From an uncultured Erythrobacter sp. (GTDB taxonomy: Bacteria; Pseudomonadota; Alphaproteobacteria; Sphingomonadales; Sphingomonadaceae), in the NCBI GenBank assembly GCA_947488325.1, contig CANKYZ010000001.1, positions 310,001-374,000 of the forward strand: a DNA stretch of 64,000 nt, given 5' to 3'. The notes beneath the pieces were generated by a model that saw only the letters and a program-made list of their open reading frames with translations, was not told the origin of the DNA and did no database searches. Below are positions 7,905 through 17,414 of this stretch, piece after piece. The position numbers and the translations under genes are program-made. Numbering within the stretch: the stretch's first letter is position 1; the number at the start of each line of letters is the position of its first letter.

Positions 7905-10178
7905 TTGAAACTCGAATTCATCGAATTGCGGAACTACCGCAAGCTCAAATCAACCCGCATCGATTTCGATGAAAAACGTACGCTGTTCGTCGGCGCGAAC
8001 AATAGCGGCAAGACGTCTGCTATGCTGGCTCTTCGCACCTTTCTGGGAGATACAAAGAAGCTGACACTACGCGACGTTTCCATCGCGAACTGGGCAGCCT
8101 TGGACCTGATCGGTGACGCGTGGGAGGCGGATGATGAACCCACCAGCACCTTTGCCGAACTTCTTCCATCGCTCGATCTCTGGCTTGATGTTCCTGCGAG
8201 CGAGATTCACCACGTCGTCCACATCATTCCGACGATTGATTGGGTGAGTGGATTGCTGGGCGTACGCCTGCAATATGATGTCGACAATGAAGATCAGCTC
8301 AAGGAGCACTATCTGGAGGCCCGAAACAAGGCGCGCGCAAGAAATGAAAAAGCGGAGGATGGTCGGCCCAAGCCACAGATTAGGCCAGAAAGTCTGACTG
8401 ACTTTCTCGACGGAGCTTTTAAGAAATATCTGACCGTAAACTGCTTCCCGCTAGACCCAGCGAAGAGCGAAGAACCTAAGTCAACCGGCGTCGCCCAGCC
8501 TCAGTCGCTTGCCGAAGATCTTCTTCCCCTGGACGACCGCCCATTCGCGAACCTAATCAAAGTTAACGAGATTCCCGCTAGCCCGCTTGAGCAAGGCGAC
8601 CCGTCGGGAGACGCGCCAGATGGCTCAGGTGCTCCCAAGTTGCGGAGACGTCTCTCGGACCAAGTTCGCAGCTATTATGATCGCCATCTCGACAATGCCG
8701 ATGACCTATCGCCCGACGACATTGCGGCGCTCGGGTCGATCTATGACGCCGAACAGGCGTTCGACGGTCGCCTTAAGTCCGGTTTCGAAGGCGCGCTTGA
8801 TGAGCTGGCTGAGCTGAACGTACCAGGCGTTCACAACCCATCTATTGCCTTCAACACGCAGCTGCGGGGCGAAGAGGGGTTGAAGCACGGAACCGCGATC
8901 CAGTATCAAATCTCAAATCCAGCCAACGTCGGTGATCCAGTCCGGCACCTTCCTGAGTCCTATGCCGGTCTTGGCTATCAGCGCCTGATTTCGATGATCT
9001 TCTTGTTGATGCAGTTTCGACAAGACTGGATGTCGCCGCCAGTAACTACCTCCGGCAACGCCGTGCCTATGCCGCTGGTTCACCTCGTGCTGATTGAGGA
9101 ACCGGAGGCACATCTGCATGCTCAAGTCCAACAAGTCTTCATCAATAAGGCTTATGATGTCCTGAGGAACCATCCGCGCCTGGGCAATAGAACTGACCTG
9201 ACGACACAGATGGTCGTTAGCACGCACTCTAGCCATGTAGCTCATGAGGTGGATTTTGCCAATTTGCGCTACTTCCGGCGACACCCATCAGACGCCACTC
9301 AAAGCGCTCCAACGACAACCGTTGCCAACCTCTCAAATGTATTTGGTAAAGACGAAGAGACGAAGCGTTTCGTCAAACGGTATCTCAAGTCTACCGACTG
9401 TGATCTCTTCTTCGCGGACGGCGCAATTTTTGTGGAAGGCCAAGCCGAGCGCATTCTGGTGCCACACTTTATTAGGCATCATTTTCCGTCTCTCTGGCGT
9501 CGCTACACCAGTTTGATCGACCTTGGTGGCGCTCATGCGCATCGGCTCGAACCTCTGGTTAAAACCCTTGGGCTAACGGTTCTGGTCATCAGCGACCTGG
9601 ACGCCGCCAAACCAACGCAAATTACGAAAAGTGATGGGGTCGAAACCACGGTCAACCGCGCCGCCAAACCCTCGCTTGGCAACGGACAGGTCACCACCAA
9701 TGCGGTCCTCAAAAAATGGCACCCACAAAAAACCAACATCGACGATCTTGTTTCGCTGCCAGCAGGCGGGCATGCGGTGTGTGTTCAGGAAGCGTATGAT
9801 CTCTTTGTCGCCTTTCAAACCGCCGTGCCAGACCCGACCGATGCGAATAGATCGACCTTGATCCCGCGCACGTTTGAGGACGCGATTGTCTACGCCAATT
9901 TTGATAACATCACGGGCGTCACTGGTGGATCAACAACGACGAAGATCGCCAGACTTGTAGAGACCGGATTGACTGGCCAGGATCTTGAAGCCGAGCTGTT
10001 CGAGCTTCTCAAGAGCGCTGAAAAAGCAAGTTTCGCGCTTGATTGCCTTCTCGCCTTCGACAAACCCGAAACGCTTCAGCCTCCACCCTATATCCGCGCT
10101 GGCCTAGCTTGGCTCGACGCCAAACTCGCTACCGAAACAGACACAGTCCTCAAAAAGAACGAGGGCCAGGGTGGCTGA
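7905..10178 (+). CDS. gajA: OLD-family ATPase/TOPRIM nuclease, GajA of a Gabija-like system
   Basis: 757 residues from TTG 7905, with GAGG 7 bases upstream. The Walker A motif GANNSGKTS is at 30-38 and Walker B LIEEPEAH near 395-403, followed by the STHSSH switch. A C-terminal TOPRIM domain carries FVEGQAE (about 508) and ISDLDA (about 561). OLD ATPases with a TOPRIM nuclease next to a UvrD-like helicase define the Gabija anti-phage system, in which GajA nicks DNA and is relieved of inhibition by nucleotide depletion. At 757 residues it is much longer than the roughly 580-residue characterised protein. The excess lies mainly in a hydrophilic insertion between the two Walker motifs (about 110-300). 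The helicase start overlaps its stop, so the genes are coupled. Confidence 0.8.
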   Translation: MKLEFIELRNYRKLKSTRIDFDEKRTLFVGANNSGKTSAMLALRTFLGDTKKLTLRDVSIANWAALDLIGDAWEADDEPTSTFAELLPSLDLWLDVPASEIHHVVHIIPTIDWVSGLLGVRLQYDVDNEDQLKEHYLEARNKARARNEKAEDGRPKPQIRPESLTDFLDGAFKKYLTVNCFPLDPAKSEEPKSTGVAQPQSLAEDLLPLDDRPFANLIKVNEIPASPLEQGDPSGDAPDGSGAPKLRRRLSDQVRSYYDRHLDNADDLSPDDIAALGSIYDAEQAFDGRLKSGFEGALDELAELNVPGVHNPSIAFNTQLRGEEGLKHGTAIQYQISNPANVGDPVRHLPESYAGLGYQRLISMIFLLMQFRQDWMSPPVTTSGNAVPMPLVHLVLIEEPEAHLHAQVQQVFINKAYDVLRNHPRLGNRTDLTTQMVVSTHSSHVAHEVDFANLRYFRRHPSDATQSAPTTTVANLSNVFGKDEETKRFVKRYLKSTDCDLFFADGAIFVEGQAERILVPHFIRHHFPSLWRRYTSLIDLGGAHAHRLEPLVKTLGLTVLVISDLDAAKPTQITKSDGVETTVNRAAKPSLGNGQVTTNAVLKKWHPQKTNIDDLVSLPAGGHAVCVQEAYDLFVAFQTAVPDPTDANRSTLIPRTFEDAIVYANFDNITGVTGGSTTTKIARLVETGLTGQDLEAELFELLKSAEKASFALDCLLAFDKPETLQPPPYIRAGLAWLDAKLATETDTVLKKNEGQGG

Positions 10179-12081
10179 GCTCGCTGAAACCGCCGAACCA
10201 AGTGCCGATTCTGCTGTCGACACGATCATTGCAGAATGCCTCACGCCGACGGCCCCTAAGAGTTTCTTCCTCTATGCGGGCGCGGGATCGGGCAAAACCT
10301 ATTCGCTCGTCGAGGGACTGAAGCACCTTGCAAAAGAGCATGACCAACATCTGCGAGCGTCCCAGCAGCGCATCGCCGTAATCACCTACACGAACGCCGC
10401 CAGCGACGAGATCGTCGATCGTGTCGAGGAAAACCCACTATTCGATATCCGAACCATCCACAGCTTTTGCTGGTCGCAAATATCAATGCTGCACACAGAT
10501 ATTCGCAAATGGTTACTCGCGACGCTGCCAACTGACATTGCCGAACTTGAACAAGCAGAGGCAAAAGGTCGTCAGGGGACCAAGACGTCGATCGCGCGCC
10601 AACGCAGCATCGCGGATAAACGCAAGCGTATGGAATGGCTGCAGAAGCCCCGTCACTTCACCTATGATCCCAATGGCGACAATGTCGGACGCGCGTCCCT
10701 ATCCCATAGCGAAGTGCTGAAGATCACGGCTCATTTTCTCCGGAACAGCCCATCTTTTCAGGCCATTCTCATCAACCGCTATCCATTTCTCCTGATAGAT
10801 GAGAGCCAAGACACCAATGCGAATTTACTCGACGCTTTCTTTGATCTGGAAGAAGCAATGCAGGGGCGCTTTGGACTCGGGCTGATTGGTGACATGATGC
10901 AGCGTATATATGCCGATGGGAAAGCTGATCTCGACGCAGCACTCCCTGACCGTTGGGTAAAACCTGTAAAGAAACTCAATCGGCGCTGTCCAAAGCGTAT
11001 CGTGGGATTGGCCAACACCATCAGAAACACGACGGATCAACAGGTCCAACACGCCTTGAACAACAGCCCAAATGGCGAGCTCCGACTGTTCGTCGTAAAC
11101 AGCGGGCGGGACGATAAAGCCGACATCGAGAATGAAGTAAGACACCGCATGGCTGTTCTTACAGGAGACACGGCATGGCAAAAGCAGACCAATGTAAAGT
11201 CTCTGACGCTCGAACATCGAATGTCGGCACGGCGCATGGGCTTCGACGAGATGTTTGCGCCTTTGTACGGTAGCTCAAGGCTATCAACGGGCGCGATGGA
11301 CGGAACGCTGTCCGCCATCCGCCTTTTCACGGAGAATGTCCGGCCCGTTCTCGAGGCCTACAACGCAGACGACAAATATCGCGTCATGGCTCTCTTGCAA
11401 TCGCTAAAGTCTCCCTTGCTTGAGCGGGACGCTCTCCTGAATACGCCGTCCCCGGCCGACCCTCTCGCCCCTGTCCGCGAAGCGCTGGAACAACTTCAAG
11501 CTCTTTGTACGGACAACCGGGCTCCGACCTTCCTGGATGTGTTGCAGCTAGTCGCAACCACGCGCCTCTTTCGTATTCCCAAACCGCTGCTGTCGTTCGC
11601 CGAAACAATGGACGTGACCGAAACGGAAGAAGACCCCGAAACACCGGAAGATACGTCGGCCGATCCAGAGAGCGAGTCGGCGACGCTCAGAGCCCTCGGC
11701 GACTTCCTTGAAGCACCCTACGACCAAATCCACGCCTACCGGGAATATATCGACGATGCCGGCCCTTTCGACACGCACCAGGGCGTGAAAGGGCGTGAGT
11801 TCGAGAGAGTGATGGTTATTATGGATGACGAAGAAGCTCGTGGGTTCATGTTTTCCTACGACAAACTATTTTCGGTGAAACCACCAACACCGGGAGATCT
11901 TAAAAAGATAGCAGAGGGCGAGGAAACCGGAATTGATCGCACTAAGCGGCTCTTTTACGTCACCTGTACCAGAGCCGAGAAAAGCCTGTGCTTTCTCGCT
12001 TACACCAACGATCCCATGGCCTTGCAGGCGAATGTCACAAAAGATGGATGGTTCTCCGAAGAGGAAGTCGTCCTTCTTTGA
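10171..12081 (+). CDS. gajB: UvrD-like superfamily 1 helicase, GajB of a Gabija-like system
   Basis: 636-residue helicase starting at GTG 10171, overlapping the end of the ATPase gene by 8 bases. Superfamily 1A motifs appear in order: GAGSGKTYS (about 37-45), ITYTNAASDEIV (motif Ia, about 71-82), LLIDESQDT (motif II, about 207-215), HQGVKGREFE (motif V, about 535-544) and YVTCTRAE (motif VI, about 595-602). Pairing with a TOPRIM-bearing OLD ATPase makes it the B component of a Gabija-like defence complex, in which GajB binds GajA and senses DNA ends or unwinding intermediates. It is longer than the roughly 500-residue characterised GajB. An acidic stretch rich in glutamate and proline (about 488-510) looks like a linker. 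Confidence 0.8.
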   Translation: MAELAETAEPSADSAVDTIIAECLTPTAPKSFFLYAGAGSGKTYSLVEGLKHLAKEHDQHLRASQQRIAVITYTNAASDEIVDRVEENPLFDIRTIHSFCWSQISMLHTDIRKWLLATLPTDIAELEQAEAKGRQGTKTSIARQRSIADKRKRMEWLQKPRHFTYDPNGDNVGRASLSHSEVLKITAHFLRNSPSFQAILINRYPFLLIDESQDTNANLLDAFFDLEEAMQGRFGLGLIGDMMQRIYADGKADLDAALPDRWVKPVKKLNRRCPKRIVGLANTIRNTTDQQVQHALNNSPNGELRLFVVNSGRDDKADIENEVRHRMAVLTGDTAWQKQTNVKSLTLEHRMSARRMGFDEMFAPLYGSSRLSTGAMDGTLSAIRLFTENVRPVLEAYNADDKYRVMALLQSLKSPLLERDALLNTPSPADPLAPVREALEQLQALCTDNRAPTFLDVLQLVATTRLFRIPKPLLSFAETMDVTETEEDPETPEDTSADPESESATLRALGDFLEAPYDQIHAYREYIDDAGPFDTHQGVKGREFERVMVIMDDEEARGFMFSYDKLFSVKPPTPGDLKKIAEGEETGIDRTKRLFYVTCTRAEKSLCFLAYTNDPMALQANVTKDGWFSEEEVVLL

Positions 12082-12102
12082 GGATCTGCATTCCCCCTCC
12101 GT

Positions 12103-12189
12103 ACGATCACCAGTAAATACATCCACGTCATGGCGGTGGACACTGTGCCGGGATGTGTTCAGGGCTTGCTAGACGGCGCTGCGTTCGAG
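12103..12189 (+). pseudogene. C-terminal remnant of a second tyrosine integrase
   Basis: Translation in the frame starting at 12103 gives TITSKYIHVMAVDTVPGCVQ and then GLLDGAAFE. This closely parallels the end of the island integrase (SITSKYIHSLDTVLVMAADT and onward), with a 15-base deletion after the tyrosine motif. No upstream part of the gene is present: the Gabija helicase ends only about 20 bases before. It marks a point where an earlier element ended, between the Gabija and Qat modules. Confidence 0.8.
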
Positions 12190-12201
12190 CATCTGCAGAG
12201 T

Positions 12202-12957
12202 TCAACCAAGGAGTTCACGCAGGTTATCCAAGATCAGAGCGTCGATCTCTTCTGCCCCCATCTGGAAAAGCTTAGCCAACCCATCCCGCGCCGGTCTCAC
12301 ATCTGCGGGGCCATCATGACCCACAGCGTTATCTGTGAAGGGGCCGTCCGTCTCGGTCAGGATGCGCTCTTTTGGGAGCGATCGTACCAGCGCCACCGAG
12401 CGCTCATTGCGCATCATCGCAGCATTGATCGAAAAATAGCACCCCATCTCAGCGGCGCGCCGTGCCTCGGATAATGATCCCGTAAACCAATGCAACACCA
12501 CGCGCCCTCTACCGGCCGGCAGTCTTGCGTCAATCGTATCGAGTACGACCTTCGCGCAGCGCACGCTATGGACCGAGAGAATCTTACCGCGTGCCTCAGC
12601 ACAGGAACTGAGTATCTCCGCGAAAACAACTTTCTGTTCGTCGAATGAAGGATAGAAACGTCGTCCGGCGTCGAGGCCGACTTCGCCGACATACCGGGTC
12701 GACGGGAGATATTCTTTCCAGATCGAAAGTTCCTTCGCACGGTCGGCGACAAGCTGCGGATGCAGGCCGAGCGCTGCCCTCACATACTTAGTGCGATCCG
12801 CGAGTTCCTTGTTCCGCGGAAAGGCTCTCGGCGTCGTCGTCACCGTCAGCGTAAACACGCGCTCGCGCTCACGTTGGTCAATGGCTGCGACATGGTCCGG
12901 ATAGAGATCGAGATGGCAATGGAAATCGACGAGCCGTGCTATCTGATGATTGGTCAT
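12202..12957 (-). CDS. qatD: TatD-like metal-dependent hydrolase, QatD
   Basis: 251-residue TatD-family protein with the amidohydrolase metal ligands in place: DFHCHLD near the N-terminus, GLHPQL, GEVGLD, SVHS, LHWFTGS and TETDGPF. TatD proteins are DNases; in the Qat anti-phage system this is the fourth component. It follows qatC with a 4-base overlap in an operon read right to left (qatA-qatB-qatC-qatD). Housekeeping TatD is ruled out by the company of a QueC-like and a KAP-ATPase gene. Within Qat the substrate and the mode of cooperation are not well established. Confidence 0.88.
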   Translation of the reverse strand: MTNHQIARLVDFHCHLDLYPDHVAAIDQRERERVFTLTVTTTPRAFPRNKELADRTKYVRAALGLHPQLVADRAKELSIWKEYLPSTRYVGEVGLDAGRRFYPSFDEQKVVFAEILSSCAEARGKILSVHSVRCAKVVLDTIDARLPAGRGRVVLHWFTGSLSEARRAAEMGCYFSINAAMMRNERSVALVRSLPKERILTETDGPFTDNAVGHDGPADVRPARDGLAKLFQMGAEEIDALILDNLRELLG

Positions 12958-14303
12958 GACGGAGCCGTCTTCACGCCTTTCAATATCTCCCCGACCTCTT
13001 CTAGGCCCCGGCGATAGACATCCGCATAGGCATCGATCTTGTCAGGGTAGTCAGTTAATGGACCGGGCTTATGGATGAGCAGCTTCGCGAGTTCGGGACG
13101 CCGTGCCAGTCGGCGTATGGCCAATTGAAATGACCGGACCTGCTGTCCCTCAGCTTGACGCGTATCCAATGAATAGGCCGTTAGATCGGGGACGCCGTAA
13201 ACCGTCGGATCGTTATCGGCCAATGAAGCCCTCCGGATCAGACATGGGAGACAGTATCCACAATGCCCTTGCGGTTCACCCTTCCAACGCGCCTTCGCGG
13301 GAGAGGAGCATGACAAGGAGTGGATCGCCGCCTTGTCCAGCACATCGGGGTTGGCACACTCGGCGGCCATCTCCCCCTTCGTCTTGTCCCAATATGGATT
13401 TACGAGTTCGCCATCGATCCCCAGTGCTTCCAATAGCTCGTTCCAACGCGCCATATAAAATGGATGGGTGGTACGCGTGCTCAACGCACCTAGTCGGAGC
13501 GGATCCAATGGCACGTTCAAGGCGATGAGGCCGTTCTCCGGAACTCGCAAGACGAACTTGTTACCCAAACCCGCCCCCGCCGCTACGCCCAGCGAGAAGA
13601 ACAGGAAAGATCGCCCACGTGTCGTGCTCTCGGATTCGACGCCGTCGATCAGGCCATCCCCGAACGCCATCCAGATTCGCAATCGGTCGAAGGATGAGTC
13701 CGGATACGCGTCCTTCAAGACGTCGTAGCATTCCTCCTGAGATTTGCTGACAGCGCCTTCGCCAGCATGACTCACCAGGAGCGGTGACCCACCTTCTTGC
13801 AAGTTGTCGATCGCGCCAATAAGGCTGTCGAGCCCACCCGAGAACAGATTCACCGCGTCGAAGGAGACGGGAAGCAGAGGCTTCGGGCGTGGTTTTGAAA
13901 GGGTAGCTAATTCCTTCGGTCGAGACCGAAACCCGATCTGCCAACGATCCCCCGTCAGGAAATCGAGCGCCCGTTTCACGATAGCCGCCGCATCTGTCCA
14001 TAATTCCGGATCGCTAACCGGCACGACCAGTCTGATCTCTCGCGACCAACCATCTTGCGATTCCGTCGAGCGCGAGAGGCGTGTGTCGGCCGCATGGATA
14101 TGCGCGGCAAGCACCATCAGGTCGATCGCAACTTCGCCGGGCGCTAGGTTCAAATCGGCCATGTCCGAAAGGGCGTAGCCGATGCCGTGCGCGAGACGGT
14201 CGCCGACCAAAAGACCGAGTTCGGACACCTGTTCATCACTCGCTGCGGGGATCTCGATGGTGTCCTTCGGCCCAAATCTTCCCATCAGTAAATGTCGTCT
14301 CAT
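12954..14303 (-). CDS. qatC: QueC-like PP-loop ATPase, QatC
   Basis: 449-residue protein with a PP-loop ATP pyrophosphatase motif, FSGGLDS, near residue 154 and a C-terminal zinc-type cluster CGYCLPCLIRR, both characteristic of QueC (7-cyano-7-deazaguanine synthase). It is considerably longer than housekeeping QueC, carrying an extra N-terminal region of about 140 residues. In the Qat system this QueC-like subunit probably modifies a base or a protein; the reaction is not settled. It overlaps both neighbours by 4 bases. No other queuosine genes are present, so a tRNA-modification role is unlikely. Confidence 0.9.
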   Translation of the reverse strand: MRRHLLMGRFGPKDTIEIPAASDEQVSELGLLVGDRLAHGIGYALSDMADLNLAPGEVAIDLMVLAAHIHAADTRLSRSTESQDGWSREIRLVVPVSDPELWTDAAAIVKRALDFLTGDRWQIGFRSRPKELATLSKPRPKPLLPVSFDAVNLFSGGLDSLIGAIDNLQEGGSPLLVSHAGEGAVSKSQEECYDVLKDAYPDSSFDRLRIWMAFGDGLIDGVESESTTRGRSFLFFSLGVAAGAGLGNKFVLRVPENGLIALNVPLDPLRLGALSTRTTHPFYMARWNELLEALGIDGELVNPYWDKTKGEMAAECANPDVLDKAAIHSLSCSSPAKARWKGEPQGHCGYCLPCLIRRASLADNDPTVYGVPDLTAYSLDTRQAEGQQVRSFQLAIRRLARRPELAKLLIHKPGPLTDYPDKIDAYADVYRRGLEEVGEILKGVKTAPS

Positions 14304-15202
14304 GACCCCGCCTCACTCTCACCCAGCGCTTCGAGCATCTCAAAGGCCGCTTCATACACGCTATCTACGAAACCCGAGACCTGGTCCTGCGAGAGCGCAC
14401 CGATGTCGACGCCCGATGCGTTCACCGCGTCGCTTACGCCGCGCTGGATGAATTCGGACAATTGAGCTTCGATCCTTTCGACCGTTCGAGTATCTGAAGG
14501 CATCGTCACGACCCTCGTGCCGATATCGTTGCAGATCCGAGCCTCGATGGCGTGGGAAGCATATAGCTCGAATACGGTCTGGATCTGTTCCGAGGTCAGG
14601 CCGTCGATGTCCGTTATTCCCGCATCCGCGAGATCGGCGATTGTCTCTATGAACGCGTCGCGTGCGATGCCCTCATCGACCGATCCCCCATCGGGGCAGA
14701 TATAGTCCGCGAGGCCGGCGAAGACCTCTTCGACCGGACGGCCCGCGAGACTCTCCAAGTTGAGTGATCGGAGCGCCTCACGAACACCGTTAGCACTCGC
14801 ATTCCCGAGGAAGCTGACCAGTCCGGACGCCGTTCCACGGGACGACCCCATCCGCCTCGCTGCGGAACCGGCTCCGCCAGACGATCGCGAGACGTATTGA
14901 GAAACCGCCCGCCCCAAACTTCGGCGATCACTCCCACCCGATCCCGCGAACCGTGTGAAGTTGCTGCGCGCCGAACGGAAACGATCACTCGTCGGAGGTT
15001 GCACCACAGGCGGTCGTTCTACTGGAGCAGCGGGCGGTGTCTGTGGCGTATCATCGGCAGGTTTGCCGTCGCCAGCATCATCCGGGCCCGCGCCATCGCC
15101 AGGCGGATTTCCATCGGCCGCATCACCGTCGCCCCCGTCAAGCCAAGTCGGGACCAGTGGCGTCCCCCCTGATGCCCCGCCGAATGCATTCGAAGTGCCC
15201 AT
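14300..15202 (-). CDS. qatB: QatB, Qat system component of unknown biochemistry
   Basis: 300-residue protein between the ATPase and the QueC-like gene, at the position of qatB. The first third (about 1-110) is low-complexity, rich in Gly, Pro, Asp and Ser, and probably disordered. The C-terminal two thirds are predicted helical, with conserved-looking blocks such as FAGLADYICPDGG and a DIGTRVV segment. Identification is by position and by general resemblance to QatB proteins, whose N-terminus is likewise variable. It starts one base into the stop of qatA (TGATG) and overlaps qatC by 4 bases. Confidence 0.8.
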   Translation of the reverse strand: MGTSNAFGGASGGTPLVPTWLDGGDGDAADGNPPGDGAGPDDAGDGKPADDTPQTPPAAPVERPPVVQPPTSDRFRSARSNFTRFAGSGGSDRRSLGRAVSQYVSRSSGGAGSAARRMGSSRGTASGLVSFLGNASANGVREALRSLNLESLAGRPVEEVFAGLADYICPDGGSVDEGIARDAFIETIADLADAGITDIDGLTSEQIQTVFELYASHAIEARICNDIGTRVVTMPSDTRTVERIEAQLSEFIQRGVSDAVNASGVDIGALSQDQVSGFVDSVYEAAFEMLEALGESEAGS

Positions 15203-17151
15203 CAGCGTCCCCCTTTGCCCGTTCGCGTTGCCGCTCCAGCCGCCGCCTTGAGCGTCGACGATCCATTTTCTGCCCAGCCAACCAAGAGCCCGTCGAGCCT
15301 AGCGACGAACTCACCGTCCCTGATGACTCCGGCCCAGCCCGACGCGACCCACGGGCCGCATCTATCGGCCGGCAGGCTTTCCAGCATATCTAGAAGGTTG
15401 GACTGCAAGAAATCATGCGCGCGCACCAAGACCGTCATCCCAGCGACACCGGCAGGAGCTGTCTCGAAAGAGTCCCCACCCATGATCCGGCCCCGCAGTT
15501 CTTCGAAAACCTGACCTGCTTCGGCGGGTGCCAATTGTCGGAGTTCGCCGTCAAAGGTTTGAACAGCGAGCTTCGACCCCATCAATTTCTCGACTACGGC
15601 ACTCAATCGACCCAGCACGGACGCCGCCCCGAAGTAGTCCTTCCGATCCTTCGCCACGAACAGATAGGGGCGCAGATCCTCCTCGCCGATCTTTGGAGAA
15701 AGGTTCGCCCAGGACCTGATGGCATCAGAGCCCTTCCATTCGGACAGCATCGCACTGTCCGGGTCCGGTTTCTCCCTCGGTCCGTCCAAAGTCGAGATTT
15801 TCGGACCCTTCTTACGAGATTTCTTCGGTGCCTCCGCAGGAATGTCGTCCGCTTCCAAGAGCGCGAGATCCTCGCAGCGCCCGTTCTCATTTTTTGCCGC
15901 AGCACTGGCGATCTGATCGAACAGGCGAGACATAAACCTTTCCGCCAACATGAGCTTCGCCAGCACGGGCAATCTTACATCACGACCGAAGCCACGCGCC
16001 TGCGCGGTCTGGTTGCGCAGCAACAACGTGTTCAGGAAGCGCTTGATCTGTCTCGGATTACCCTGCGTGCCGTTCGCGAGGATAGGGCCGATCTGGTCGC
16101 TCAGTGTCAGAGCGTTGGTAACCCCGTTCCCTAGATCTCCCAACGTGTCTTTGACCGTCGCCGCGTCGAGCCCGCCGGCTTGCCAGGGCCGTTCGAGCTG
16201 TTTGCGTGCGACCGCTATGAGCTTCGCATAGCCTTCGTCATCCTCTCCCAGCTCTGCGCCGATCAACAAGAGCGTTACATAAATGCGCGTCTCAGTCTCG
16301 CCCAACGCCGGTATACGGAACGGAACCTGAATCAGCTTCTCGAGATAATTGCGCGCGTAGTCTCGGGGCCCCGTCGTATCGGGCAGCTCCGGGAAATGTT
16401 TGCGGACGGAATACTCGATCATCGCCTCATCGGCCGCGACGATAAATGCCGTGCGATCGGTGAAGACGAACAATCGGACAGCCTCCAACGTCTCGATGGC
16501 GATATCCGGCAGGCACCGATCGAGATCGTCGATCAGGACGACGAGCTGTTTAACACCGGCCTCGTCAAGCAGATCGTCGAAGGCCTTCCGGAACGCGCCG
16601 ATCTCCTCCGGCAAGCGTTTCGACTCGTCCGGCTTCAACAAGCCCTGGACGCCATCGAGCGCGGCGTCGTAGTTCTCCTTCGTGGCGAGTTCGCCGGGAT
16701 CGTCGATCAACCCTTTCACGCCGCCAACAGCGGCGCGTATCTGGTCAGGTGTCGGGATGCCCGAGAGGGCCGTGAATGCGAGGCCGCCACCATGCCGCGC
16801 GACCTTGAGCCAGTCGATCCGTTTGAAGATATTCTTGACCGCTTCGCCGGCCTCGGTCGCTAATGAACGCTGCTCGATCAGCTCCGTGACGATGCCTTCG
16901 ATGAGCGCGATCTTCGCGTCTTCGAAACCTTGAAAGCGCCATCCATTGAATTTGATACACAAGACGTCGTCGTCGCCGTCGAGTGACGCATCGATCATCT
17001 CCAGCACGCTCGATTTACCCGCGCCCCAGTCACCGTGCACACCGATTGTAATAGCCTGATCGGGCCGCTTTGAAAGTAATTGGATAATTGTCGAAGCGAT
17101 CGCTTCGTTATTGAGCAGGTCCACCTTTGTTTCGTTATCTGGAAGTATCAA
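15202..17151 (-). CDS. qatA: KAP-family P-loop NTPase, QatA
   Basis: 649-residue KAP NTPase, the first gene of the Qat operon. Walker A GDWGAGKS is at 40-47 and Walker B LVVLIDDLDRC near 200-210; the LDDLDR pattern is diagnostic of KAP ATPases. There is no convincing membrane helix inserted between them, so it is probably cytoplasmic. The C-terminal half includes the helical lid (GNPRQIKRFLNTLLL, about 362-376). In Qat it is the ATPase that presumably senses infection and drives the other subunits. The gene is read divergently from the DUF932 gene across a 322-base intergenic region. Confidence 0.88.
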   Translation of the reverse strand: MILPDNETKVDLLNNEAIASTIIQLLSKRPDQAITIGVHGDWGAGKSSVLEMIDASLDGDDDVLCIKFNGWRFQGFEDAKIALIEGIVTELIEQRSLATEAGEAVKNIFKRIDWLKVARHGGGLAFTALSGIPTPDQIRAAVGGVKGLIDDPGELATKENYDAALDGVQGLLKPDESKRLPEEIGAFRKAFDDLLDEAGVKQLVVLIDDLDRCLPDIAIETLEAVRLFVFTDRTAFIVAADEAMIEYSVRKHFPELPDTTGPRDYARNYLEKLIQVPFRIPALGETETRIYVTLLLIGAELGEDDEGYAKLIAVARKQLERPWQAGGLDAATVKDTLGDLGNGVTNALTLSDQIGPILANGTQGNPRQIKRFLNTLLLRNQTAQARGFGRDVRLPVLAKLMLAERFMSRLFDQIASAAAKNENGRCEDLALLEADDIPAEAPKKSRKKGPKISTLDGPREKPDPDSAMLSEWKGSDAIRSWANLSPKIGEEDLRPYLFVAKDRKDYFGAASVLGRLSAVVEKLMGSKLAVQTFDGELRQLAPAEAGQVFEELRGRIMGGDSFETAPAGVAGMTVLVRAHDFLQSNLLDMLESLPADRCGPWVASGWAGVIRDGEFVARLDGLLVGWAENGSSTLKAAAGAATRTGKGGR

Positions 17152-17414
17152 AAGTAAAAATCCTGCATTTGTTCTATAATTATTATTCGTGCCCAGTCAG
17201 CACCTTAGCTAAGTCGAAGGCATCAATCTATAGCGAACGGTCGGTGCAGATTGGTTGGCGTCGGGCTGATCCATCGAGAGCATGGTCTTCTCGCGACAAG
17301 AATGGTCTTTTAGGGGAAAGCCTTCCCCTGCGGTCGAGCCCGTCGTCTCGTCCGACCCCTTCTGCGGGGAGACCCCGCAACGCCCCCTAAGAGTGAGAGG
17401 CCTGCGGCTTTCGC
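17152..17414. other. Intergenic region between qatA and DUF932
   Basis: Divergent spacer that must hold the Qat promoter (read leftward) and the promoter for DUF932 (read rightward). It contains a GC-rich hairpin, CTGCGGGGAGACCCCGCA, around 17362-17379, followed by the structured leader described separately. The 50 or so bases next to qatA are AT-rich. No gene or tRNA is seen. Confidence 0.5.

Noticed and set aside
12202-12957. Housekeeping TatD DNase
   Set aside because: It is coupled to a QueC-like and a KAP-ATPase gene in the qatABCD order, so it is the Qat component.
12954-14303. Housekeeping queuosine gene queC
   Set aside because: Much longer than QueC, with no other queuosine genes and the Qat neighbours present.
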